Positions 35,309 to 43,100 of a stretch of DNA of 64,000 nt are shown one piece after another. Position 1 is the first letter of the stretch. Every line of letters begins with the position of its first letter. The stretch covers positions 1,612,001-1,676,000 of the forward strand of contig NZ_CP092106.1 in assembly GCF_029016485.1 (NCBI RefSeq), read 5' to 3'. This stretch comes from Vibrio sp. JC009 (GTDB lineage: Bacteria > Pseudomonadota > Gammaproteobacteria > Enterobacterales > Vibrionaceae). A program made the translations under genes and the position numbers. The notes below the pieces were generated by a model. It had not been told where the DNA came from, did not search any database, and worked only from the letters and a program-made list of their open reading frames with translations.

Positions 35309-36211
35309 ATGATTACCGAATTTATGATGACCAAAGTAGTAAAGATGATAGCTCAGGTACCAAGAACCCCGATTTTAAGGCGTCCGGATGAATATGGTAT
35401 GGATTACGAAGACGTATCATTTCCTGCTTCTGATGGTATTGTTCTTGAGGGCTGGTATATCCCGGCAAAAGAGAAATCCGATAAGATTGTTATCTGTAAT
35501 CACTTCTCTCCGGGCAACCGTTACGGTTACGCTGGCCATATTAAACCATGGCATAAAGCCGGTGGATTTGAGGTGAATTTTCTTCCTAAATATAAGGCTC
35601 TTCATGAAGCGGGATACAATATTCTGGCTTATGATCTGCGTAACCATGGCTTTAGTGCTCCTGCTCAGAATGGTGCGTACAATCCAAAATTTTTCGAATA
35701 CAAAGATGTTATTGGTTCACTGAACTATGTACGTAGCCGAAAAGAAACCAAAGACATGGAAATTCACTTGCACAGTATGTGTCTGGGTGGAAACGCAACC
35801 TTGGTTGCTATGAGAAAGCAGCCGGAAGTCTTTGAGGGCGTAAAATCCATGATGCTGATTCAGCCGATTTCCGGGGATGCGCTGGTAAGGCGTCTATGTA
35901 AAAACATGCGTATGACCAAACGTGGCTACAAGGTTTTTGAAGAAAAATACCGTGAAATCTGGGGCTTCAGCATTTCTGATTCATCACCCATCTTAGATGC
36001 GCCGTTTGTAAAAGTACCAACTTTCGTAGCGCAAGTTAAGGATGACTCTTTTACCTACTCCGATGATGTGCAGAAGATCTATGAAGCAATTCCGGTAACG
36101 GGAAAAGAACTGTTCTGGATTGAGGGAACCACTCAACGGTTCCGTGGCTATACCTATTTTTCTGAAAACCCTGAGCAGATGCTTGACTGGTACAATAAGC
36201 ATTCCTGTTAA
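35309..36211 (+). CDS. Alpha/beta hydrolase with cysteine at the nucleophile position (paralogue 3)
   Basis: This 300-residue hydrolase-fold protein is more distant from the other two but has the same plan: TPILRRPDEYGMDYEDVSFPASDGIVLEGWYI, ILAYDLRNHGFSAP and an elbow with Cys (HLHSMCLGGNATL). A late segment AQVKDDSFTYSDDV corresponds to the acid region, and the tail is FSENPEQMLDWYNKHS. The function is unknown. It is transcribed away from the SDR operon and is the last gene of segment A before the first free carboxypeptidase fragment. Confidence 0.78.
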   Translation: MITEFMMTKVVKMIAQVPRTPILRRPDEYGMDYEDVSFPASDGIVLEGWYIPAKEKSDKIVICNHFSPGNRYGYAGHIKPWHKAGGFEVNFLPKYKALHEAGYNILAYDLRNHGFSAPAQNGAYNPKFFEYKDVIGSLNYVRSRKETKDMEIHLHSMCLGGNATLVAMRKQPEVFEGVKSMMLIQPISGDALVRRLCKNMRMTKRGYKVFEEKYREIWGFSISDSSPILDAPFVKVPTFVAQVKDDSFTYSDDVQKIYEAIPVTGKELFWIEGTTQRFRGYTYFSENPEQMLDWYNKHSC

Positions 36212-36220
36212 CTGAAGTAA

Positions 36221-36251
36221 CTGTTCATGGCTTCTAGATTGTCATGAACAG
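36221..36251 (+). terminator. Hairpin after the third hydrolase gene
   Basis: CTGTTCATG-gcttctagattgt-CATGAACAG is a perfect 9-bp stem shortly after the stop. There is no T run, so it may be a processing or Rho-linked 3' end. Confidence 0.45.
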
Positions 36252-36312
36252 AACCTCCCAGTTCTTTCATTCAACTGTGAATCGAGATAATAGTGACCAT
36301 TGTTCACCAGAG

Positions 36313-36571
36313 GGATGGCGCATTCGGCTATTTCCAGAGCTATACGTTAGGCGCGATGTATGCTGCACAGTTTATGGCCGCAATGAAGAAAACCGTTGAT
36401 GTGGATGCTACAATTCGCAGTGGTGATCTTTCACCTATCTTTAACTGGCTGTCTGAGAATATCTGGAGTAAAGGTAGTTTGCTGACTACAGATGAGTTAG
36501 TTAAAGCGGCGACAGGTGAGACTTTGAATGCTGAGTACTTCCAGGCTCATTTGAGAAATCGTTATCTATAA
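36313..36571 (+). pseudogene. Free 3' end of the M32 carboxypeptidase gene, copy 1
   Basis: These 259 bp correspond codon by codon to the last part of the carboxypeptidase gene (GAFGYFQSYTLGAMYAAQF through NWLSENIWSKGSL to HLRNRYL and stop). It lacks the first 400 or so residues including the active site. The reading frame is intact. Homology begins sharply at GGATGGCGCATTCGG and ends at the stop codon. It marks the boundary between segments A and B. Confidence 0.9.
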
Positions 36572-36578
36572 TCCGTAG

Positions 36579-36615
36579 CTCCAAGATGAGCAGCAATTTG
36601 CAGTTCATCTTGGAG
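36579..36615. terminator. Hairpin after carboxypeptidase fragment copy 1
   Basis: CTCCAAGATGA and TCATCTTGGAG form an 11-bp perfect stem with a 15-bp loop just after the fragment stop and 11 bp before the end of the lipase-like gene. It could end transcripts from both sides. Confidence 0.55.
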
Positions 36616-36625
36616 AAGAAAATAG

Positions 36626-37524
36626 TTAAACACCTTCAATTATTTTCTTATATTTATATTTGTTCCGTATTTTCGAATATAAGTAACCACCAATTGAATC
36701 AGCGAACATCAGCTCTTTGTACACCGCCTCTGGTACCTGATAATAGCGATAAACACTTTCATTACTTAAAAATTCGACTTCCAGTATTTCAGATTCTTTC
36801 AGGTACCCGACTGACTTGATCGAAGACGACTGAATTTCTTCTCTGGCTAAAGGAAGAGGTTCCAAATTATCTAAAATACTTTTTACAGAGGAAATAATTC
36901 TTGGACCACTTCTATTTCCCTTTAAATAAGACTCTACAAAGTTATGATGCCAAAAATCAGGATCATCATGACTATTAGTGTAATTACCTAGCAGTGTTGC
37001 TGGATAAACAGTCCGAACCAAAACCATAATTCTATCGTTAGTCAAAGTAACATAGTCGGTAATTAACTTATGGTCATCAACTTTTTTGATCCAATTCCCA
37101 ACATAACTGGCAGGTGTGGCAACAGATACAATGCCTAACGAATGAAAATCTTCTTGCTTATAACCTTTGGAAGATTGTCCAGAATATATCTCACTCCAAG
37201 CGTAATTTGCATAGAAGTTTCCCTGTGAGTGCGCCACCACAAGGACTCGATTACATGAATCTATAGACTTTCGGTATTCTTTAACATGTATTGCTAAATC
37301 ACTATCCAGAACGCTTCCATAGGCGTTGATTGCGATATCTTTGACTGCATCTTGAAACCAGTCAGGAGCTACTTCAATTCCACTCAAATAATGGAAGAAT
37401 TTGCCCCAAGTATCGCTTCGTTTATGATAATAAACTTCTACAAGTTGTGGGTACCATGCTTCATTACTGTTAAGGGACAAATGGAAATCGATTTTGTGCT
37501 CTGGAATTGTTAACGCCGGTGAAG
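36626..37524 (-). pseudogene. 3' part of a lipase-like KTSC gene split by the IS21-type element
   Basis: The remaining frame shows a lipase-type nucleophile elbow RVLVVAHSQGNFYANYAW (AHSQG). It ends in a KTSC-like domain (SSSIKSVGYLKESEILEVEF ... SVYRYYQVPEAVYKELMFADSIGGYLYSKIRNKYKYKKI). The signal peptide and first part of the same gene lie beyond the inserted element at 40747-40939. The intact protein would be a secreted or periplasmic alpha/beta hydrolase with a C-terminal KTSC domain. The frame that continues into the element up to 37573 is not native. Confidence 0.7.
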
Positions 37525-37586
37525 AACCGCGACTATTTGCCGCAGTTTTTTGAGGACAGATCGCGACCTTCACTGGCGCTGTAGAT

Positions 37587-37763
37587 TTAGAACGTCAGAT
37601 CATCGTTAAAGCTATCCGTTTCCTGTGATGTTGCTTCCCGGTACATTTCCTCTATATCCTGACCATAGATTTGCCAGATAACTTCTCTCAGCTCGCCAAG
37701 GAACTGGTAAACGGTGTCCGCTTCTTCCGCAGACCAGTATATGGTCACCGCTATTCTTCTCAT
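37587..37763 (-). CDS. 58-residue accessory protein of the IS21-type element
   Basis: The ATG overlaps the istB stop (TGATG), so translation is coupled. The 58-residue acidic product (MRRIAVTIYWSAEEADTVYQ ... SFNDDLTF) has no known domain that I recognise. Its reading frame ends 42 bp before the left inverted repeat. Position and coupling suggest an accessory factor of this IS rather than chance. Confidence 0.6.
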   Translation of the reverse strand: MRRIAVTIYWSAEEADTVYQFLGELREVIWQIYGQDIEEMYREATSQETDSFNDDLTF

Positions 37764-38521
37764 CAGTTTTTCCCCCGCCTGGTTGGTTTACGTTTTTCTG
37801 CCTGCTCTTTGGCTTCTTTGATCCGGTAGGACTCGCCTTCGATAGTGAGGATCTCGCTGTGATGTACGAGCCGATCGACAAGTGAGACAACACAAGCTGA
37901 GTTGGGGAAGACTTCGTTCCATTCACTGAAGACCCGGTTGGTCGTGATCACCGTTGAGCGTTGCTCGTAACGGCGGTTGACGATCTCGAACAGTAAGTCA
38001 GCATGACGATTTGAGTAAGAGAGATAACCGATTTCATCTATCACCAACAGGTCGGGTTGAGCATAGTGTTTAAGTCTGCGCCGCAAAGCGTTATCGCCAT
38101 CCTGTGCTGCCAGGTCGCTGAGCATATTAGCCGCTGTGATAAACAGGGCTGTATGCCCTTCAATCACCGCCTGATGGGCCAGATTCTGCGCGATAGTGGA
38201 TTTGCCAACCCCGTTACTGCCTATTAGGATCACGTTACTGGCTTCAGCGAAGAAGGTCAGTTGCATGAGTTCATGGATAGTCTGTTGATCAATGTGCTGT
38301 GGCCAGTCCCAGTCGAACTCTGCCAGTGGTTTGAAGTGTCCCAGTTTGGCGCTTCGCAACCGACGCTCTAATGAGCGCTGCTGACGTTCAGTAAGCTCCC
38401 AGTTGAACCAGACGCTCAGCCATTGCTGTTGCTCTTCTGTCAACTCAGCCCAATGCGCTTGCAGGCCATAGAGTCTGAGCATGTTAGCCTGTACTTTCAG
38501 GATTTCTTTATCACTGCTCAT
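37763..38521 (-). CDS. istB: IS21-type transposition ATPase IstB
   Basis: This AAA+ ATPase helps IstA choose targets. The 252-residue product has Walker A GSNGVGKSTIAQNLAH (about residues 108-123), Walker B LLVIDEIGYLSY and the sensor region STVITTNRVFSEW. The start overlaps istA by 11 bp, as is usual in IS21 elements. Confidence 0.92.
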   Translation of the reverse strand: MSSDKEILKVQANMLRLYGLQAHWAELTEEQQQWLSVWFNWELTERQQRSLERRLRSAKLGHFKPLAEFDWDWPQHIDQQTIHELMQLTFFAEASNVILIGSNGVGKSTIAQNLAHQAVIEGHTALFITAANMLSDLAAQDGDNALRRRLKHYAQPDLLVIDEIGYLSYSNRHADLLFEIVNRRYEQRSTVITTNRVFSEWNEVFPNSACVVSLVDRLVHHSEILTIEGESYRIKEAKEQAEKRKPTRRGKN

Positions 38522-40007
38522 CGTCTGACTCCCGGGTATTGAGTTGATCGTAATCGGCGAGGCTGGCTAACTTGATCTGATATCCCTGCGCCTGCAGGGG
38601 CAAGTTCATGGGAACAGGCGGTGGTAACTGATGCTGCTCCCGGCGTTGTTCGAGAATTTGCTGAACCCCACCCGGGTACGGTACCTGTTTAGTCAGCGCC
38701 ATATTGACCGCCAGATTAAATGCCTCACAGCCATAGTCATCCAGCAAGGCGATAAGTGCCTTAACCGTCCCTCTCAGGGTATGTCCCCGGCTAACGGCCT
38801 GCTCCAGTAAGGTATCGATATTGGAGCAGGCCTGGCGCAGACGATGCTGCCCTCGATGTTGCCTGGCCTTCGCCTTGTGTGCCACCAGAGCGTCAATGTG
38901 AGCGCTATCTTCAATTTGCTCGCCCTGGCTAAAACTGCGCCGGTGTTCGGCAACACAGCATTCACCATCGGAGATCCGTACCCGGGTCAGACTGGCATAA
39001 AGGGTTAACGGCTTTTGCACCAACGTATGCGGGATCGAGTAGTCATTGCGGTCGAAGCGCAGGTAAGGTGTTTTGCCAGAGCGTAATGCCTTTCGCTCAT
39101 CCGTGTTAAACGGCGTATCTGGTAAGGGAAGCAGCAGTGGCCGCTCTTCGTTGAAGGCTTCCAGCACGGTCATGTCCCGGTTTTCCGGACATGTACGTTC
39201 CATGCTTTGGTGCTGACACCAGTGCGCCGCCTGAGCGTTTAGGTCTTCCAGATCACGCCACTGGCGACCGGCGAAGAAGTTATCCCGGATATAGCGGATC
39301 GCCCGCTCTACCCGACCTTTTTCATTTCCTCTGGCGACTGCGACGGGGCGAGGTTCGAAGTGATAATGTGCAGCCAGAGCCAGTAAGGTAGGGTGATATC
39401 GAATGGCATTACCCTGGCGCTCTAATACCGCTGAGCGTAAATTGTCATACAAAAGAACTCTGGGAAGGCCGCCCCAGGTGTTGAAGGCTGCGACATGCCC
39501 ACGCAGGAAGCTCTCCATTTGCTGGTTTAAGTAAAAGCGCAGGAAGATTGCACGCGAGAAGCTCAGCACCATCACGAACGCCATCAGGGGACGTTTGGCT
39601 TTGCCCACCTCAATGTAACCGAAATGCCCCCAGTCAACCTGACCCTGCTCAGCTGGCAGGGTCCTTAATCGCAGGTAGGCTTCGGGGGCCGGTTTAGGGC
39701 GAAGCTGAGCAATATGATGACGGAACTGGCTGGGTTTACCGGGGTAACCACGCTGACGAACCATCTCATACAACCGTGCAGCGGTGAGCTTAGGGAAGTC
39801 GTTGAGAGTTTTAAGGATAAAGGGTAAATAGGGGTCAATCAGCAGTGGACGACTGGTGCGCCGGGCTTTAGGTATCCCTGCTTGCGACAACACCCGGTCA
39901 ACCACACTGTGATGCACGTTCAGTTCACTGGCAATGGTGCCGACACGCCATTTCTCGACGTGATAATAACGCAATATTTTTGCTTCAAGGGCTTGGTCTA
40001 TCGTCAT
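38511..40007 (-). CDS. istA: IS21-type transposase IstA
   Basis: This 498-residue DDE transposase has an N-terminal helix-turn-helix (VGTIASELNVHHSVVDRVLSQAG). Its integrase core shows GQVDWGHFGYIEV (first Asp), VLLYDNLRSAVLE (second Asp) and GNEKGRVERAIRYIRDNFFAG (Glu), and the C-terminal domain includes PYLRFDRNDYSIPH. The frame is complete, so the element may still be active. The preceding zinc-finger gene overlaps by 4 bp. Confidence 0.93.
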   Translation of the reverse strand: MTIDQALEAKILRYYHVEKWRVGTIASELNVHHSVVDRVLSQAGIPKARRTSRPLLIDPYLPFILKTLNDFPKLTAARLYEMVRQRGYPGKPSQFRHHIAQLRPKPAPEAYLRLRTLPAEQGQVDWGHFGYIEVGKAKRPLMAFVMVLSFSRAIFLRFYLNQQMESFLRGHVAAFNTWGGLPRVLLYDNLRSAVLERQGNAIRYHPTLLALAAHYHFEPRPVAVARGNEKGRVERAIRYIRDNFFAGRQWRDLEDLNAQAAHWCQHQSMERTCPENRDMTVLEAFNEERPLLLPLPDTPFNTDERKALRSGKTPYLRFDRNDYSIPHTLVQKPLTLYASLTRVRISDGECCVAEHRRSFSQGEQIEDSAHIDALVAHKAKARQHRGQHRLRQACSNIDTLLEQAVSRGHTLRGTVKALIALLDDYGCEAFNLAVNMALTKQVPYPGGVQQILEQRREQHQLPPPVPMNLPLQAQGYQIKLASLADYDQLNTRESDDEQ

Positions 40008-40468
40008 GAGTGGCCTCCTGTGAGGTGATAAACCCTGACAGCAGCGGACTCATGTCTGCTGCGCGAGCGGTGAAACCGTCCCGTAGTCAGAAAATGGGAG
40101 CGTAAATACGGCTGACAGGCACATCCACAGAAGTGGCAGCAGAGCATCGCCGTTGACGGTCCCTTGTACTGACTTATTGACGGAGAAACCGGCTTTGCAC
40201 GCAGTACAACATGGCTATGAGCAGGGGCGGAACCCTGATGCGTTACTTTTTCTTTTTGGCGGGCACGATAGCGCTTTTGACGCAGGGCGTTATTGTGCTT
40301 TCCCTGACGACTTTGCTGGTATTTCATCGCCGCTCTTTTGAGGGAGTCTGCACGGGCTTTTTCAGCACACCCGTCAGAACAATAGCGGTTACCGCGATCA
40401 CACCGGGTACAGATGATCACTTGCTTATGGCAGCGTTGGCAATTGAACAGTCGGCTGGAATCAGGCAT
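40004..40468 (-). CDS. Zinc-finger accessory protein of the IS21-type element
   Basis: This 154-residue product has CQRCHKQVIICTRCDRGNRYCSDGC, a cysteine cluster fit for one or two zinc ions. A basic region (AMKYQQSRQGKHNNALRQKRYRARQKEK) and a second pair (CCHFCGCAC) follow. ATG 40468 is used because the longer frame upstream is not conserved-looking. It overlaps istA by 4 bp, so it belongs to the transposition operon. Similar Cys-rich proteins accompany some IS21 elements; the role is unknown. Confidence 0.7.
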   Translation of the reverse strand: MPDSSRLFNCQRCHKQVIICTRCDRGNRYCSDGCAEKARADSLKRAAMKYQQSRQGKHNNALRQKRYRARQKEKVTHQGSAPAHSHVVLRAKPVSPSISQYKGPSTAMLCCHFCGCACQPYLRSHFLTTGRFHRSRSRHESAAVRVYHLTGGHS

Positions 40469-40746
40469 CGGCAAAAAAAGGCCGATGAGGGCTGGATTTA
40501 TTCCTCTTCTACAGCAACACTTAAGAGGGTCGCGCACCATGCGCGGGCTGGTAAGGCATGACGTCGGTGATCGCCAAATCAAATATGGCGTCATGCCGTT
40601 CTCACGGCACTTCTTGTTATAGCTCTACTCTGAAAATCTTGCCTGTTTTAGTCTGAAAATTTACCTGAGCAGAGATCATTCTCTGCGGGGATATTTAGGC
40701 TCTGGGAAATTTAGACTTTAAAGATCTGCGGCAAATAGTGGCGGTT

Positions 40747-40939
40747 TTAGACCGTTATTTACAGGAATAGCTTTTCTCAATTTTTGCTCCAATGTTCTGA
40801 TGCTCAAATAATGGTCATTAGCGTCATTAAACATCCCATTTGCATAAAATATCTTAGTCCCGACCTTATCGATTGAACAATCTGACGCAAGACTCACATG
40901 AGGAAGGAATAGCAAAAATATATAGATAATAATCTTCAT
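40747..40939 (-). pseudogene. 5' part of the lipase-like KTSC gene split by the IS21-type element
   Basis: This starts with a signal peptide (MKIIIYIFLLFLPHVSLAS) and continues CSIDKVGTKIFYANGMFND ... LEQKLRKAIPV, after which the frame enters the right inverted repeat of the element. The C-terminal part continues at 37524. Its ATG overlaps the stop of the upstream lipoprotein gene (TAATG), so the two were translated together. Confidence 0.7.
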
Positions 40940-41439
40940 TACGGTAACTCCTTCACAACAGAAGCCTGCATTGTTCCGTTGCAAATCTCTTCATCATACT
41001 TAGAGCTAGGAACGGTTAATGTTCTTCCCGATAGATGCTTTTGAGCTTCAAAATGTGCTTCTATTCTTGCCCGAGTATTTAAAGTGACACTCTTAAGCTC
41101 TTGTTGTTTTGAATAAGCACCTTCTGGATCTGCGAGATAGAGACAATGTAAAGCACGAGTGGTTTCACTCCATTGTTTGAAAGTTTCTTCTTTGCTTGTA
41201 TGCTGAAGAATTGTGTCTTGATAGGCTATTGCTAATCCCGTTAAAGCGGTATGAAGCTCTTTATCTAGATAATAGTTTTCTCCTATGTAACGTTGCACAT
41301 CATCTCTCACCCCATCCTCATCAGAATCTATGCCTTCGAGCGTAAGCATACCTTCTTTACCAGGATCTGGAGGTAGCTGATCATAGCACCCTCCAAGAAA
41401 TATAACGGTTAGAACTGCTCCAAGTAGTTTGCTGTCCAT
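40939..41439 (-). CDS. Lipoprotein with Asp-rich motif, partner of the lipase-like gene
   Basis: This 166-residue lipoprotein has the signal LLGAVLTVIFLGGCYDQ (lipobox LGGC). The start of the mature part contains GIDSDEDGVRDDVQRYI, a calcium-binding-like Asp/Glu loop, followed by a helical domain with two further cysteines (ALHCLYLADPEG and EEICNGTM). ATG 41439 follows GGAG at good spacing. It is translationally coupled to the split lipase-like gene, so it may be its chaperone, inhibitor or immunity partner; this is inference from context only. Confidence 0.68.
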   Translation of the reverse strand: MDSKLLGAVLTVIFLGGCYDQLPPDPGKEGMLTLEGIDSDEDGVRDDVQRYIGENYYLDKELHTALTGLAIAYQDTILQHTSKEETFKQWSETTRALHCLYLADPEGAYSKQQELKSVTLNTRARIEAHFEAQKHLSGRTLTVPSSKYDEEICNGTMQASVVKELP

Positions 41440-41574
41440 TTGCATACTCCAATCAATTGAAAGTCCGTGCAAATACTGCATTTTTAAAGAAAACGTATTT
41501 TCTGATTTGTGACTGAGATTCCGTGAGATACGCAGAATAATATGAAAAGAGCCAGTGATCAGTGTTCGCTAGAG

Positions 41575-41833
41575 GGATGGCGCATTCGGATATTTCCCAA
41601 GCTATACACTAGGCGCTATGTATGCAGCTCAGTTTATGGCGGCAATGAAGAAAACCGTTGATGTGGATGCTGCAATTCGCAGTGGTGATCTTTCACCTAT
41701 CTTCAACTGGCTGTCTGAAAACATCTGGAGCAAAGGTAGCTTGCTGACTACTGATGAATTGGTTAAGGCGGCTACTGGTGAGACGTTGAATGCTGCTTTC
41801 TTCCAGGATCATTTAAGAAATCGTTATTTATAG
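41575..41833 (+). pseudogene. Free 3' end of the M32 carboxypeptidase gene, copy 2
   Basis: These 259 bp align with copy 1 and with the intact gene, beginning again at GGATGGCGCATTCGG and ending at the stop. The frame is open (GAFGYFPSYTLGAMYAAQF ... HLRNRYL). The 27 bp up to and including GGATGG match those of copy 1 at 23 positions. It separates segments B and C. Confidence 0.9.
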
Positions 41834-41840
41834 CCTACAG

Positions 41841-41867
41841 CGAGAACAGTCTGATAGACTGTTCTCG
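41841..41867. terminator. Hairpin after carboxypeptidase fragment copy 2
   Basis: CGAGAACAGTC-tgata-GACTGTTCTCG is an 11-bp perfect stem 7 bp after the fragment stop and next to the end of the convergent toxin gene. It has no T run. Confidence 0.55.
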
Positions 41868-41870
41868 TAT

Positions 41871-42161
41871 CTAATTAAAGTCCTTGATGATCTGATGCCG
41901 ATACAAAGCACTAATTAGATCTTGCTTAGTATGTAAAATAAGCATGACATAGGCTTTACTATCAATTACTTCATATAAGCATCGATATGAACTATCTAAT
42001 CTTTCCTGAAACTTAATGCCAAAATCTAACAATGTAGCGTTATATCGATAACGTTCAGGATTTTCAGAGATCGCATCATAATTGCGATTTACTAAACCAT
42101 CAGTAAATGTTGCCACTTGCTCTTCGGAGTGATTTTCAACTGCAAGAGATTCTATTTCCAA
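41871..42161 (-). CDS. RelE/ParE-like toxin, probably with a disrupted start
   Basis: This 96-residue frame shows a ParE/RelE-type fold pattern (NPERYRYNATLLDFGIKFQERLDSSYRCLYEVIDSKAYVMLILHTKQDLISALYRHQII). The expected start, ATG 42179, lies 24 bp after the antitoxin stop, but its frame meets TGA at codon 6 (MAVNC, stop) before continuing as LEIESLAVEN. Either translation restarts at TTG 42161 or the toxin is inactivated. It pairs with the antitoxin upstream, in segment C. Confidence 0.55.
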   Translation of the reverse strand: MEIESLAVENHSEEQVATFTDGLVNRNYDAISENPERYRYNATLLDFGIKFQERLDSSYRCLYEVIDSKAYVMLILHTKQDLISALYRHQIIKDFN

Positions 42162-42203
42162 TCAACAGTTAACGGCCATTTCAGTAAAAACAACTTCCAA
42201 GAA

Positions 42204-42479
42204 TCAACTCCTCGCAGCACGAAGGCGGTCTAGCACCTGCTCTTTTGAATGAACACGACCAATAGCAACATCTTCTTTAGCCATCATTGCCAGTTTTAAT
42301 AACGCATTTGCTTGTCGCTCTGCATGGAGAATTTTTTCTTCTTGTTCTCTTTCTTCCGCTGTTTGAATATATAATTCAGCCGTACCATTTTTTGTCACAA
42401 CACAACCACCTTTAAATGCATCAGGATTACCAAGGCAGTCTTTTGCTGCACGTTGTGACATTGTATGTGTCTTGTTCAT
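42204..42479 (-). CDS. Phd/YefM-like antitoxin
   Basis: This 91-residue antitoxin-like protein has a small N-terminal domain with the motif GGCVVTKNGTAELYIQTAEE, typical of Phd/YefM antitoxins (MVVTxNGxPxxVIQ). A charged C-terminal tail (HAERQANALLKLAMMAKEDVAIGRVHSKEQVLDRLRAARS) would cover the toxin. GAGGT before ATG 42479 is a good ribosome site. It is followed by the ParE-like frame, the usual antitoxin-toxin order. Confidence 0.78.
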   Translation of the reverse strand: MNKTHTMSQRAAKDCLGNPDAFKGGCVVTKNGTAELYIQTAEEREQEEKILHAERQANALLKLAMMAKEDVAIGRVHSKEQVLDRLRAARS

Positions 42480-42632
42480 AGTGACCTCACTATCATCTCT
42501 TCATGGCAGATCAGTTCGGCTAGTTTTTCATCACTATACACAGGGACTCCTTATCGCAGGATAAAAGCTACAATGGGGCAAATCTTGGTTAAGGGAAGCA
42601 GTGGATTAACGGCCTACAAGGTTAGTATACAT

Positions 42633-43100
42633 TTAGTCTCTGTCTTCAATTAGTTCGGATACATCAACTGATTGTCGTTTTAAATCATCCCACGCATCAG
42701 GCGGGGTTCCATCCACTAGCATTTTCTTAAACACTGAGTACGCATCACTTTTTGAGCCGTAAGTTCTCAGTGTGCTTTCGTCATTAACCCATCCATAGAT
42801 GATTGTTTTGCTTTTGTGATCATATCTAAAAAACAACCGAAATCGCCCTTTAAAGAATTTTGCTCTAAACCAATGTCGATTAATACCTGCAGTGCCACCA
42901 TGCCTGTATGAAGGTAATGCAGGGTTCGTTGGTATAACTTCGAAAATTAACTTCTGAATGGCAAATAGTAATTTAGTGGCTGATTTTTTCTGAAATGTGG
43001 TTGGGTGCTTCTCTTTTAGTAACTTAACTTTTTCTACCAGCTCATTGTACTGCTCGGAAAAACAGGAATGCGTAAAGCAATTCCAGCTATTAATCTTCAT
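42633..43100 (-). CDS. yhaV: YhaV-type toxin
   Basis: This ribonuclease toxin belongs to the PrlF-YhaV type II system. The 155-residue product has the family sequences WNCFTHSCFSEQYNELV, FEVIPTNPALPSYRHGGTAGINRHWFRAKFF, LFFRYDHKSKTIIYGWVNDESTLRTYGSKSDAY and GTPPDAWDDL, all characteristic of YhaV. The start overlaps the antitoxin gene by 11 bp. The frame is complete, so the toxin may be active. Confidence 0.88.
   Translation of the reverse strand: MKINSWNCFTHSCFSEQYNELVEKVKLLKEKHPTTFQKKSATKLLFAIQKLIFEVIPTNPALPSYRHGGTAGINRHWFRAKFFKGRFRLFFRYDHKSKTIIYGWVNDESTLRTYGSKSDAYSVFKKMLVDGTPPDAWDDLKRQSVDVSELIEDRD

Larger units (their letters stand above)
37525..40746 (-). mobile_element. IS21-family insertion element with four genes
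   Basis: About 3.2 kb are bounded by 21-bp inverted repeats matching at 20 positions: AACCGCGACTATTTGCCGCAG at 37525-37545 and the inverse of AACCGCCACTATTTGCCGCAG at 40726-40746. Near the right end, several related pieces (tctgaaaatcttgcc, tctgaaaatttacc, tctgggaaatttagac) look like internal transposase sites, as is common in IS21. Genes on the minus strand run zinc-finger protein, istA, istB, 58-residue protein. No target duplication is seen, so the exact ends stay provisional. It splits a lipase-like gene. Confidence 0.8.

Noticed and set aside
24930..36211. Antiphage defence island
   Set aside because: Despite the toxin-antitoxin pairs nearby, no nuclease, helicase, reverse transcriptase or known defence domain is present in this segment; its genes are metabolic and regulatory.
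37612..37926. 104-codon minus-strand ORF overlapping the istB end
   Set aside because: It is in a different frame from istB and from the 58-residue gene, and starts inside istB without a ribosome site.
40153..40622. Plus-strand ORFs opposite the zinc-finger gene
   Set aside because: Antisense to a gene with a Cys cluster and coupling to istA; they look like chance frames.
41871..42179. Selenocysteine reading of the TGA in the ParE-like toxin
   Set aside because: No SECIS-like hairpin follows the TGA and such toxins are not selenoproteins; a nonsense change or restart is simpler.
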